In this document: positions 41,351 through 50,163 of the stretch, piece by piece
Layout of the letters: every line of letters begins with the position of its first letter
How positions within the stretch are numbered: position 1 is the first letter of the stretch
Made by a program: the position numbers and the translations under genes
From: Gaiellasilicea sp963789355
GTDB taxonomy: Bacteria > Actinomycetota > Thermoleophilia > Gaiellales > Gaiellaceae
Assembly: GCA_963789355.1 (NCBI GenBank)
Contig: CAWBKK010000002.1
Coordinates: forward strand, 620,001-684,000
Direction: 5' to 3'
Length of the DNA stretch: 64,000 nucleotides
The notes under the pieces: generated by a model
What the model saw: only the letters and a program-made list of their open reading frames with translations
Database searches by the model: none
What the model was told of the DNA's origin: nothing

Positions 41351-42928
41351 GTGTCGTCTCTCCACTCCCGGGGGTTTCCCGCTTTGGCTGCAGTCCCGTC
41401 CGCTGGTCGCCCGTCGTTCGCCGGAGGTCCCGCTCGTGCCCCGCAGGCCGCGGCGACCGAAGGTCTGTACGAACGTCACGCGGCAAAGATCCTCAGCTAC
41501 TGCCAGCACCAGCTGGGCTCGCGCGAGGAGGCGGAGGACGCCGTCCAGACGACGTTCATGAACGCGTTTCGCGCGCTCGGCCGCGGCGTCGTCCCCGAAG
41601 CCGAGTCGGCCTGGCTCTACAAGATCGCCGAGAACGTCTGTCTCTCCCGCCGCCGCTCCTCGTGGCGCCGCGGCCGGATCGAGAGCCCGAGCGACTTCGA
41701 GGTGATCGAGGAGATCGTCCCCGGCCCGAGCCGCCAGCGCGACGAGCTGATCGGGATCGAGGACGCGCTCGCGTCGATGCCGGAGCAGCAGCGGCGGGCG
41801 ATCCTGCTGCGCGAGTGGCAGGGGCTCTCCTACCGTGAGATCTCCGACGAGCTCGAGCTGTCGCAGTCCGCAGTCGAGACGCTGATCTTCCGCGCCCGGC
41901 GCTCGCTCGCCCAGGGGCTCGAGCAGCCGGACTTGCTGAAGAAGCCGAAGCGCAAGAGCTTCCGCCGCGCGCTGCACGTGATCGATCTCGGCACGATCGC
42001 GGCTGCGGTGAAGACGCTGCTCGCGGGGAGCGTCGCGGTCAAGGCGACTGCCGCCGCCGTCGCGGTCACGGCCGCGGCGACTGCGGTGAGCGTGACGCCG
42101 AAGCTCGAAGGCCACTCGCCCAAGCCTGCCGCGGCGCCCGTTGCGGTCGGGAAAGACGTTGCGCCTCAGGCTGTTGCCGCAGCTGCTCCCACACCGTCTG
42201 TCGTTTCCCTCCGCGAGGACGCGGCCGTGCAGCCCGCCGCCGCGACCCGCGCGCCCGCGCCTGCACCCGCGGCAGCGGTGAAGCAACCAGCTCGCACGCC
42301 CCGCGCGGCACCATCGCGTTCGGTCCCCGTTGCAGCCGCTCCGGTTGCGCCGGCACAGCTTCCCGCCGTGACTCCGGCCGTCGAGCAGCCCGCACCGGCG
42401 CCGCCGGCCGAGGCAGCTCCGGCGCCCGTCGCCGAGCAGCCGGCGCCGGCACACGTTCCGGCTGCGCAGGCCGCGCCCGTGGAGGAGAAGCCGGCGGAGA
42501 CCAAGAACACCGACGAGGGCACTCCGAAGCAGCCCACGACCGGTCGCTCCGGCGGCCACGTCGTGGCTCCGGTGAGCCCGACGGTGCCGGTCGCGCCCGC
42601 CGTCGTCGAGGAGAGCAGCGACGAGAAGGCCGCGCCGGAGAAGGAGCGCCGCAGTGGCAAGAACCGGCGCGATCGCGCGGTCGCCGCGGTGACCGACCTG
42701 ATCAAGTCCCTCCTCGGCGACGCTCCGGTCGCGGAGCCGGCCGAGCCCGTCGCAGAGCCGGCCACCGAGCCTCCAGTCACCGCCACGCCGCCGGCGGTCA
42801 CGACACCGCCTGCAGCCGCCGCACCGCCGGCAGCCACCGCGCCGCCTGTTCCCGCCCCACCCGCTACAGAGCCCGCCACCGGCAGCTCGGGACAGGACAA
42901 GGGCCGGGGTCACCGCCGCCGGAAGTAG
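41351..42928 (+). CDS. ECF sigma factor with long Ala/Pro-rich C-terminal extension
   Basis: A 525-residue protein. Residues about 36-104 are sigma region 2 (ATEGLYERHAAKILSY, EEAEDAVQTTFMNAFRAL) and about 134-188 are region 4 (DALASMPEQQRRAILLREWQ, LSYREISDELELSQSAVETL). A basic patch is followed at about 213-249 by an alanine/valine-rich segment that could span the membrane, although it holds two lysines. The remaining 275 residues are low-complexity Ala/Pro/Glu with one charged patch (KERRSGKNRRDR) and a basic end. ECF factors are normally about 180 residues. The tail may tether the factor or sense the envelope. GTG 41351 is the first good start. Confidence 0.82.
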   Translation: MSSLHSRGFPALAAVPSAGRPSFAGGPARAPQAAATEGLYERHAAKILSYCQHQLGSREEAEDAVQTTFMNAFRALGRGVVPEAESAWLYKIAENVCLSRRRSSWRRGRIESPSDFEVIEEIVPGPSRQRDELIGIEDALASMPEQQRRAILLREWQGLSYREISDELELSQSAVETLIFRARRSLAQGLEQPDLLKKPKRKSFRRALHVIDLGTIAAAVKTLLAGSVAVKATAAAVAVTAAATAVSVTPKLEGHSPKPAAAPVAVGKDVAPQAVAAAAPTPSVVSLREDAAVQPAAATRAPAPAPAAAVKQPARTPRAAPSRSVPVAAAPVAPAQLPAVTPAVEQPAPAPPAEAAPAPVAEQPAPAHVPAAQAAPVEEKPAETKNTDEGTPKQPTTGRSGGHVVAPVSPTVPVAPAVVEESSDEKAAPEKERRSGKNRRDRAVAAVTDLIKSLLGDAPVAEPAEPVAEPATEPPVTATPPAVTTPPAAAAPPAATAPPVPAPPATEPATGSSGQDKGRGHRRRK

Positions 42929-43073
42929 CGCCGGGCGCCTGCCGCGAGCCTGCGCTTGTCCGCGAAGCGATTCCGTATTCACCCGCAATGCGGTTCCGTG
43001 GCCGCGCTGATGGCGCCCGGCCCGATCTCGACGAATCTCCCTCCCAAGGAACGGCCGACGGAAGGAGATGGTG

Positions 43074-43688
43074 ATGAGGAAGTTGTTTGGATATGGAGGG
43101 ATCGCGGCGAGTGTGATCCTCGTGGCGTTCGGCGCCGGTGCGATCGCGATCGGGATCAACGGCTACAACGACGTCCGGAGCGAGATCACGGCGCAGAGGA
43201 TCACGGCAGGCGACGATGCCGCGGAGCTGACCAATGGGCGCTTGCAGCCTGGTCAGGCGATCAAGACAGGCGCCGACGCGAGAGCCTTCGCGGACGTGAT
43301 GGAGCATCACACGCTCGAGGCGACGGAGGGCAAGCGCTACGCCGAGATGGGTCGCTTCCTGACCGCTGACGGCAAGGACACGAGCGACGAAGCCCTGGCG
43401 GCGAAGACGCCCGACGGCAGGCCCGTCGAGAACGGCCTCCGCAACATGTGGGTGACCGAGACGGCGCTGACGACCGCGCTGAACACCGCCTTCTTCGCGG
43501 AGCGGGTGGCGGTCTTCTCGATCGTGATGGGGATCGCGTTGCTGCTCACGGGGATCGGGTTCCTCGTTCTCACCGTCGGCGGCGCGCTCGGCTGGGTCGC
43601 GCTGCCCAAGCTCGGCAAGAAGGACGATTCAGCAGGCGTCGGCCGCCACCTAGCACCACGCGCGGCTACCGGGCAGAGGGCGGGCTGA
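43074..43688 (+). CDS. Two-helix membrane protein of unknown function
   Basis: A 204-residue protein with one transmembrane helix near each end of its main domain (IAASVILVAFGAGAIAIGI and IVMGIALLLTGIGFLVLTV). About 110 extracytoplasmic residues lie between them (NDVRSEITAQRITAGDDAAE, EHHTLEATEGKRYAEMGRF). I recognise no named family, though similar proteins occur in soil actinobacteria. AAGGAG lies 7 nt before ATG 43074, which makes this a better start than ATG 43068. The stop codon lies in the loop of a strong terminator. Confidence 0.75.
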   Translation: MRKLFGYGGIAASVILVAFGAGAIAIGINGYNDVRSEITAQRITAGDDAAELTNGRLQPGQAIKTGADARAFADVMEHHTLEATEGKRYAEMGRFLTADGKDTSDEALAAKTPDGRPVENGLRNMWVTETALTTALNTAFFAERVAVFSIVMGIALLLTGIGFLVLTVGGALGWVALPKLGKKDDSAGVGRHLAPRAATGQRAG

Positions 43689-43708
43689 CGGCCCGCCCTC
43701 TGTCTTTT
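43674..43708 (+). terminator. Intrinsic terminator overlapping a stop codon
   Basis: CAGAGGGCGGGC (43674-43685) pairs perfectly with GCCCGCCCTCTG (43691-43702) around a TGACG loop, followed by TCTTTT. The loop contains the TGA stop (43686-43688) of the membrane-protein gene, so the last codons encode the 5' arm. Confidence 0.8.
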
Positions 43709-43737
43709 CACTGACTTCGCGAACGGAAAGGCGAGAC

Positions 43738-43893
43738 ATGACCCTGATCTGGTTCGTGGTCTGGTTCGTCTCCGACAGGATCGGCGACAACGAGTCGCTG
43801 ACGCTCGACCCCGTCAACGGCTGGGCTGCGGCGCTCCTGCTCGTGGCGGCGCTCGACCTGGGCAGGTCGGGCGGCATCCCGGGCAAGGGCTGA
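43738..43893 (+). CDS. 51-residue membrane protein
   Basis: An ATG frame with GGAAAGG 7-13 nt upstream. It begins MTLIWFVVWFVSDRIGDNE, has a conserved-looking LTLDPVNGWAAALLLVAALDL helix and ends GGIPGKG. Two hydrophobic segments and a good ribosome-binding site support it as a real small protein. It stands at the head of the stress-gene block, 30 nt after the terminator. Function unknown. Confidence 0.6.
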   Translation: MTLIWFVVWFVSDRIGDNESLTLDPVNGWAAALLLVAALDLGRSGGIPGKG

Positions 43894-43907
43894 CAGCGGC
43901 GGCGCCG

Positions 43908-43922
43908 TGCGGGAAACCCGCA
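43908..43922 (+). promoter_or_regulatory. CCGCAG-type palindrome upstream of the alcohol dehydrogenase gene
   Basis: TGCGGG-AAA-CCCGCA, 103 nt before ATG 44025. Similar CCGCAG boxes lie upstream of several other genes in this block, so it may be a shared operator or a short hairpin. Confidence 0.35.
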
Positions 43923-44024
43923 GCGGAATCGGAGTCGGCGCGGATGGCTCCGCGGCTCCGGCGAGCGATGGTGGATCGACAGGACGGCAACGGCTCCCGT
44001 GCGGGAGCACAGAAAGGAGATGCC

Positions 44025-45086
44025 ATGTCCACATCCACACTCGAGGTGGCCGCCGGCACCGGAACGCCGGCGTTGATGCAAGCGGCGGTCGTGCATTCGT
44101 TCGCCGAGCCGCTGGTGCTCGAGGAGATCGAGACGCCGATGCCGGGCGACGGGGAAGTCCTCGTCCGGATCGAGGCGTCCGGCCTCTGCCACACGGATAT
44201 CCATGCGGCCCACGGCGACTGGCCGGTCAAGCCGGCACCGCCGTTCGTCCCGGGTCACGAGGGAGTCGGCATCGTCGAACTGCTTGGCGCCGGCGTCACC
44301 CAGGTTGCCCTCGGTGACCGGGTCGCCGTGCCGTGGCTGGGCTACGCCTGCGGCACCTGCGACCACTGCGTCTCCGGCTGGGAGACGCTGTGCGCTCACC
44401 AGCGGAACACCGGCTACTCCGTCGACGGCGGCTTCGCCGAGTTCGTCAAGGCGTCCGCGGACTTCGTCGTCCGCGTCCCGGACGGCGTCGACCCGCTCGA
44501 CGCGGCCCCGCTGACCTGCGCCGGTGTCACCACCTACAAGGCGGTGAAGGTCTCCGGTGCGCGCTCGTCCGACCTCGTCGCGGTCTTCGGGATCGGCGGC
44601 CTCGGCCACCTGGCGGTGCAGTACGCCCGGATCGCGGGCGCACGCGTCGTCGCGGTCGATGTGCAGGACGACAAGCTGGCGCTCGCGCGCGAGCTCGGGG
44701 CCGAGTTCACGGTCAACGCGACGAAGGAGGATCCGGCGGCCGCGATCCAGGCGTTGGGAGGCGCCGACGCCGCGATCGCGCTTGCGGTCGCGCCGAAGGC
44801 GTTCCGCGACGCGTACGACTCGCTCCGCCGCGGCGGCACACTCGTCTTCGTGGCGCTGCCGGCGGACAATGCCGTCGAGATCCCGATCTTCGAGACGGTG
44901 CTGAACGGGATCACGATCGTCGGCTCGATCGTCGGCACTCGCGCGGATCTCCGCGAGGTATTCGAGCTGCACGCGGCGGGCCGCACTCGCGTGATCCGCG
45001 AGGAGCGTCCGCTCGAGGCGGTCAACGAGGCGATCGCGGACGTCGAGGCCGGCAGGGTGCCGGCCCGGGTGGTCTTCGAGCTGTAG
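44025..45086 (+). CDS. Zinc-dependent alcohol dehydrogenase (AdhP type)
   Basis: A 353-residue medium-chain dehydrogenase. Catalytic zinc ligands are in GLCHTDIHA and GHEGVG. The structural zinc site is CGTCDHC plus ETLC, and the NAD-binding motif is GIGGLGHLAVQ. It interconverts primary alcohols and aldehydes with NAD(H), a way to re-oxidise NADH under low oxygen. AAAGGAG lies 6 nt before ATG 44025. A TGCGGG/CCCGCA palindrome lies about 100 nt upstream (see findings). A perfect stem-loop follows the gene. Confidence 0.95.
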   Translation: MSTSTLEVAAGTGTPALMQAAVVHSFAEPLVLEEIETPMPGDGEVLVRIEASGLCHTDIHAAHGDWPVKPAPPFVPGHEGVGIVELLGAGVTQVALGDRVAVPWLGYACGTCDHCVSGWETLCAHQRNTGYSVDGGFAEFVKASADFVVRVPDGVDPLDAAPLTCAGVTTYKAVKVSGARSSDLVAVFGIGGLGHLAVQYARIAGARVVAVDVQDDKLALARELGAEFTVNATKEDPAAAIQALGGADAAIALAVAPKAFRDAYDSLRRGGTLVFVALPADNAVEIPIFETVLNGITIVGSIVGTRADLREVFELHAAGRTRVIREERPLEAVNEAIADVEAGRVPARVVFEL

Positions 45087-45106
45087 CCCGAGGCGCACGA
45101 GGAGGA

Positions 45107-45134
45107 GGAGAGGGCCGCGCGTGCGGCCCTCTCC
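45107..45134 (+). terminator. Perfect 12-bp stem-loop after the alcohol dehydrogenase gene
   Basis: GGAGAGGGCCGC (45107-45118) pairs with GCGGCCCTCTCC (45123-45134) around a GCGT loop, 20 nt after the stop codon. It lacks a T tract, so it is a GC-rich terminator or mRNA end. Confidence 0.6.
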
Positions 45135-45229
45135 GCGACTCCCCTGATCGAGCCCGTGGGCTTCTACCGATGTCTCTCGCAGCTCCCGGCAGGACGATCG
45201 GCACAAACAACGCGAAGGAGGTGGTGGAG

Positions 45230-45952
45230 ATGCCCGAGCCGATCCTCGTCGCCGAGGGTGTTTGGAAGGTGTACCGCTCAGGCGGCGACGACGTCTGCGC
45301 GCTGAAGGGGCTCGACCTGGCCGTTCCGCCCGGCGAGTTTCTCGCCGTGATGGGGCCGTCGGGGTCGGGAAAGACGACGCTGCTGAACTGCCTGTCCGGT
45401 CTCGACGAGATCGACGGCGGCCGCGTGCTCGTCGACGGCCACTCGATCCACGAGCTCTCGGACGCGAAGCGCACGCGCCATCGCGCCGAGACGATGGGCT
45501 TCATCTTCCAGGCGTTCAACCTGATTCCGGTCTTCACCGCGACCGAGAACGTCGAGCTGCCGCTCCTGCTCGCTCGGGTCCCGGAGGCAGAGGCGCGCCG
45601 GCGGGCACGCGAGACGCTCACGCGAGTGGGTCTCGGGCACCGGCTCGACCGGCGTCCACCCGAGCTCTCCGGCGGCGAGCAACAGCGGGTCGCGATCGCC
45701 CGCGCCCTCGCCGGCCGCCCTCGCCTCGTCTGGGCGGACGAGCCGACCGGAAACCTCGACTCTGAAATGGCAGCGGCTGTGATGGATCTGCTGGCCGAGC
45801 TGCACGGGGAGGGGCTGACGCTCGTCCTCGTCACGCACGATCCGACCGTCGCCGCGCGCGCCGACCGACTGATCACGGTCAAAGACGGCGAGCTCGTCGG
45901 CGACGAGCGGCTCACGGTCGCGTACGGAGCGCCGAGCGCGCTCGCACGATGA
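45230..45952 (+). CDS. ABC transporter ATPase, MacB/LolD type
   Basis: A 240-residue ATPase. Walker A is GPSGSGKTT, the signature is LSGGEQQRVAIARAL, Walker B is LVWADEPTGNLD and the switch is VTHD. The FQAFNLIPVFTATENVELPLL segment is typical of the MacB/LolD/FtsE branch that powers mechanotransmission transporters instead of classical importers. GAAGGAGG lies about 8 nt before ATG 45230. Its stop overlaps the ATG of the FtsX-like permease gene. Confidence 0.93.
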   Translation: MPEPILVAEGVWKVYRSGGDDVCALKGLDLAVPPGEFLAVMGPSGSGKTTLLNCLSGLDEIDGGRVLVDGHSIHELSDAKRTRHRAETMGFIFQAFNLIPVFTATENVELPLLLARVPEAEARRRARETLTRVGLGHRLDRRPPELSGGEQQRVAIARALAGRPRLVWADEPTGNLDSEMAAAVMDLLAELHGEGLTLVLVTHDPTVAARADRLITVKDGELVGDERLTVAYGAPSALAR

Positions 45953-48822
45953 CCGCCGTCGCTGTCGGCCTCGTCGTTGCGCTCTCGCTGCCGTTTCTCG
46001 CGATCCTGGCGCGCCGTCCCGTCCTGCGCAGGCTCGCCTTCCGCAACGCGGTCAGACGACCTCGGGAGGCTGCCCTCGTCGTGCTCGGCTCGCTGTTAGG
46101 GGCCGCGATCATCACCGGGTCGATGGTCGTCGGCGACACGATGAACGCCTCGATTCGCCAGGTTGCCCGTACGCATCTCGGCCCGATCGACGAGCTCGTC
46201 TCGGCGCGGGGGCCGGACGAACAGCAGCAGCTGCTGCGGGCGCTGCGGACGCTCGACAACCGCGACGTCGACGGGGTGCTCGCGTTCGCCACGATCGACG
46301 CGGCAACGACGTCGACGGGGCCGCACGTGCTCGCGGCGCCGCGCTCGCAGCTGCTCGGCCTCGACTTCGCAGCCGCCCGCGGGTTCGGCGACGACCCGGC
46401 CGCGACGGGGATGGCCGGCCCCACCCCGGGACTCGGCCATGCCGCTATCACCACGGACCTGGCCCGCTCCCTCCGGATCGGCGCCGGCGACCACGTGGCC
46501 GTCTACGCCTACGGCCGCAGCACGACGCTGCTCGTCGACCGGATCCTGCCGCGGCGCGGCGTCGCCGGCTTCTGGCTGGGCGTCGAGCAGGAGGCCAACA
46601 ACGTGGTCGTCTCGTGGCCGACGTTCGATCGGATCCGCGTGGCCGCAGGCGGGGGCGCGCCGCCCACGTGGCGGGTCGCCGTCTCCAATCGCGGCGGCGT
46701 CGAGAGTGGCGCCGCGCTGACCGACGCGGTGGTCGGTCAGATCGCGGCGGCGACTCGCGAGAGCGGGGTCGACGCCGAGGTCTACGCGGCGAAGCGGACG
46801 ACCCTGGAGACGGCCGACGCCGTCGGCGAGGGCTTCGGGTCGATGTTCACCGCGATGGGCAGCTTCGGCGTCCTCGCGGGGCTGCTCCTGCTCGTGAACC
46901 TCTTCGTCATGCTCGCGGCGGAGCGGAAGACGGAGCTGGGCATGGCCCGCGCCGTCGGGATGCGCCGTGCCGAGCTCGTCGGCGCCTTCGCGACCGAAGG
47001 GTGGCTCTACGCCCTCGTCGCGACGGCGCTGGGAGTGGCGGCAGGGGCCGGTCTCGGAGCGATTCTCGTTGCGCGTCTCGGCGCGCATCTTCTCGACCGA
47101 GCACAACCGCTTCGACCTCTATCTCACGATCAGGCCGGACAGCCTGGCGCGAGCCTTCGCGATCGGGTTCGACGGTCGCGCTGGCGACGATCGTCGGCAC
47201 GAGCCTGCGCGTGAGCCGGCTGAACATCATTCGCGCGATCCGCGACCTCGCGGAGCCGCCTCCCCGGCGGCAGCGGGCACGCTGGTCGGTGGCGGGGCTG
47301 CTCGCCGCCGCGGCGGGCGCGGCGCTGACGGCATCGGCGCTGTCGTCGAAGGACGGCTTCGCGCTCCTGCTCGGACCGACGCTCGTCGTCGTCGGGCTGG
47401 CGCCGCTCGCGGCTCGACTCCTCGGCGCGGCGAACGCGCACAGCGTGGCCGCGGCGCTGGTCGTCGTCTGGGGCTCGGCCCTGTTCGCGCTCGTGCCCGA
47501 CTCGACCAAGGGCGCGAGCATCATGCTCTTCGTCGTCCAGGGCGTCATCCTCACCGCCGCGGCCGTGACGCTCGTCTCGTTCCAGCAGGAGCGCATCAGC
47601 CGGGCGCTCCGCGGCCTCAGCGGCGGCCGCTCGCTCGCGCTGCGGCTCGGCACTCGCCTACCCGCTCGCGCGGCGCTCGCGCACCGGCCTGACGATCGCG
47701 ATGTACGCGCTCGTCGTCTTCATCCTCACGTTCATCACCGCCCTCGCGCACATGATCGACGGCGAGGTGGGGACGGCCAGCGCGAACGTCCGCGGCGGCT
47801 ACGACGTCGTCGTCTCGCTCGAGCGCCTCGAACCCCGTGCAACCCGGACGGCTCGCTGACGCTCGACGGCGTCACGCGCGTGGCGCCGCTCGCGCGCGCG
47901 TCACGGGTTCTTCCGGTGCAGGGAACGTGACGGAGGACACTCCCTGGCACGCTGACCGCGTTCGACGAGCGGTTCGTGAGCGGCGGCGCGCCCGATCCTC
48001 GAGGATCGCGGCGCGCACCCGACCGACCGGGCAGCGTGGGAGGCGGTGTTGCGCGATCCGGGGCTCGCGATCGTCGACCCGGTCTTCCTCCAGATCGGCG
48101 GCGGCCCGGCGAGCTTCGTCGCCGAGCCGGGCTCGAGGATCAGCGATCAAGGATCCGTACACGGGCCGGACGCGGCTCCTGACCGTCGCGGCGCTGGCGC
48201 CGATCGACTACTTCATCAACAACGGCGTCTTCTACGGTCGCGACGGCGCGCGAACGCTCTTCGCGCTATCCGGTTGCGCTCGACCGGCTCTACGTCGCGC
48301 TGCGTCCGGGCGTCGACGCCGGACGCAGTTCGCAGCCGACGTCCAGGCGTCGTTCCTGCGAACGGCACCGAAGCGGTCGCGATCGAGACGATCATGGACG
48401 AAGGCTTCACGATGACGCGGCAGATCTTCCAGCTCTTCGAGGGCTACCTCGCGCTGGGGCTGATCGTCGGAATCGCCGGCACGGCGGTCGTGATGATCCG
48501 GGCCGTCCGCGAGCGCGGCGCCAGATCGGGACGCTGCGCGCGCTCGGATTCGGGAAGCGCACCGTAGGGCGGAGCTTCGCGATCGAGACCGCGTTGGTCG
48601 CCGTCGAGGGGACGGTGATCGGCGCGGCACTCGCGCTCGTCACCCTGTACGACATCGTCGCGCTCAGCGACTCGTTCGGGGACATGACGTTCTCGATCCC
48701 GTAGTCTGCCGCTCGCGCGTGCTGCTCTCGGCACGGTGGCCGCGTCGCTGCTCGCGACGGTCTGGCCGACGATCTCGGCGAGCCGGATCCGGCCCGCGGT
48801 CGCCCTGCGGATGACCGACTGA
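45949..48822 (+). CDS. FtsX-like ABC permease (two-repeat, MacB-superfamily), frameshifted from 47.09 kb
   Basis: Begins ATGACC overlapping the ATPase stop. The first 380 residues are clean: one transmembrane helix, a large extracytoplasmic domain (HLGPIDELVSARGPDEQQQLL onward) and the first FtsX block (GSFGVLAGLLLLVNLFVMLAAERKTELG). After about 47,090 the frame changes repeatedly (near 47,170, 47,650, 47,840 and more). The matching second half continues: IKDPYTGRTRLLTVAALAPIDYF, TRQIFQLFEGYLALGLIVGIAG, GTLRALGF and a last helix before TGA 48820-48822. The total of about 955 residues is normal for two-repeat FtsX permeases. It probably exports a lipid or peptide or regulates the envelope. Confidence 0.85.
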
Positions 48823-48925
48823 CGGGACGCCATCTGTCGAAGACATCGACACCCTGCCGCGGGACTCAGGCACGCGGCGCGAGGCTGCGACGGGCTCCCG
48901 GTCGAACCGTCGCGTCGGAGCCGGG

Positions 48926-49075
48926 CTAGTAGCGGGACTCGTGCTCCTCGTCCCAGCGCACGCGGCAGTGCTCGTGGCCGGACGCGGGGTCGAGCACCTC
49001 GAGGATGACGTCGGTGCGCCCCGGATCCCCGGTCGTGTGGCCGTGGACGACGACGTCGCCCGGCTTCGCCTGCAC
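48926..49075 (-). CDS. DUF1918 small protein
   Basis: A 49-residue protein read from GTG 49075: QAKPGDVVVHGHTTG, then TDVILEVLDP and CRVRWDEEHESRY. The pattern of a small SH3-like beta fold (KxGD..., ..EV.., ..VRW..) is that of DUF1918, a family common in actinobacteria and often found among stress genes. It is shorter than the usual 58-70 residues because it ends right after HESRY. It is one of the few genes here with an unbroken frame. Confidence 0.75.
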   Translation of the reverse strand: MQAKPGDVVVHGHTTGDPGRTDVILEVLDPASGHEHCRVRWDEEHESRY

Positions 49076-49077
49076 TG

Positions 49078-49349
49078 CTCTTCGCCTGCATGGTCTGCCT
49101 CACGGTGTCGTCGTCGCGCCTGACGGCCCGAGCTCCGATCTCCGCCGAGACCGGCGGCCGAGCGGCGACCTCCCGAACTTCGAGAGGCGAGCTCGGGAGC
49201 GCTTGTCGAGTCCCTCGATCCGCCCCGCGAGCTTCTCGACGAAAGCCCGGGACCGCCGTCGTCGTCAGGAGCGGCTTGCTCTTGTGAGACCGGACGAGCT
49301 CGTCGAACACGCTCGACAGAGTGCTGGCAGGAGATCCTGGTTGACTCAT
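49078..49349 (-). CDS. Possible frameshifted small protein upstream of DUF1918
   Basis: From ATG 49349 the frame reads MSQPGSPASTLSSVFDELVRSHKSKPLLTTTA. After a likely one-base shift near 49,250 another frame gives AFVEKLAGRIEGLDKRS. The amphipathic, Lys/Arg-rich composition is protein-like, but I recognise no family and cannot fix the end. It could also be noise. Confidence 0.3.
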
Positions 49350-49529
49350 CTCGATCGTAGCCTGGTGCTCCTTCGCACAGAACGGCGCCGACTGCGACGA
49401 TCAGCTGCCTGCAACGCTGTCGCCGTGCTCGGCTGCGGCGCCGGGCGTCGCACCGATTCGAGCTGGGGCGTCCGGCTTCGGCGTCGCGCGCGCGCTGCTG
49501 GCGGCGCATCCGCGGACAGGCCAGAGCCG

Positions 49530-49555
49530 AAGAGCGGCCCGAGCGGGCCGCTCTT
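49530..49555 (-). terminator. Perfect stem-loop after the universal stress gene
   Basis: AAGAGCGGCCCG (49530-49541) and CGGGCCGCTCTT (49544-49555) are perfect complements with a 2-nt centre (the real loop must open by a base pair or so). It lies 20 nt downstream of the stress-protein stop on the minus strand. Confidence 0.55.
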
Positions 49556-49574
49556 GACGAGGATCAGTCGCGAC

Positions 49575-50000
49575 TCAGCGGACGACGAGCACGTCGCAGT
49601 GCGCCCGACGCTTGACCGCGCCGCTGACACTCAGGCCGAGCAGCCGCTCGAGCAGGCTCAGCTCGCGGGCACCGACGACGATGAGGTCGACGTTCCGGTT
49701 CTCCGCCAGGTCGAGGATCTCGCGTGCGGGATCGCCGAGCGCAAGCGAGTACTCGGCACGAACCCCGCGCTTGCCGAGGAACGCGGTAGCGGCGTGCTCC
49801 GAGCTCTTCGCGATGTAGCTCCGGCGGGTCGGCCGGGTCGATCGGGCCGATCCCGCGCGCGGCCGACGCCCCGACGAGCATGCGGGCGCGACGCTCGTCA
49901 CGATCACGTCGGCGTCGAATGCCACCGCCAGTTCGGCCGCGCGATCGAGGGCCCGCCTCGCGGGCTCGGACTCGTCGTAGCCGACAAGGATGGTCTTCAT
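49575..50000 (-). CDS. Universal stress protein (UspA family), single domain, frameshifted in the middle
   Basis: Starts MKTILVGYDESEPARRALDRAAELA and ends VDLIVVGARELSLLERLLGLSVSGAVKRRAHCDVLVVR. The central part changes frame at about 49,880 and back near 49,830; the alternative frame restores MLVGASAARGIGPID. Length is about 141 residues, as expected. The ATP-binding loop GxxGxxxxxxxxxG(S/T) is only partly kept. Such proteins bind ATP or AMP and modulate metabolism under hypoxia or starvation. It is divergent from the P-type ATPase gene, and its -strand neighbours end at a strong stem-loop. Confidence 0.85.
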   Translation of the reverse strand: MKTILVGYDESEPARRALDRAAELAVAFDADVIVTSVAPACSSGRRPRAGSARSTRPTRRSYIAKSSEHAATAFLGKRGVRAEYSLALGDPAREILDLAENRNVDLIVVGARELSLLERLLGLSVSGAVKRRAHCDVLVVR

Positions 50001-50163
50001 CGTTGAACCTCCTCTTCGGACCCCGTGGGTTGTACTCCGATCGTCCCGAGGGCGCTTGTTCGGCGCAACCGCAGAAAGCGCGCCCGGCGCCGGGGGTCTT
50101 CTACGGATGCCGCTGCAGGCGATCTCGACGCACGGTTGACGTGCCAGCGCTTGGAGGAATCAG
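50001..50163. promoter_or_regulatory. Divergent control region between the stress-protein and P-type ATPase genes
   Basis: A 163-nt non-coding gap serving two divergent genes. It holds a CAACCGCAG box (50066-50074), a Shine-Dalgarno GGAGG for each gene next to its start (minus strand near 50,006-50,011; plus strand GGAGGAAT near 50,153-50,160) and a GTGGG..TAC..CCGAT stretch near 50,028. Confidence 0.35.
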
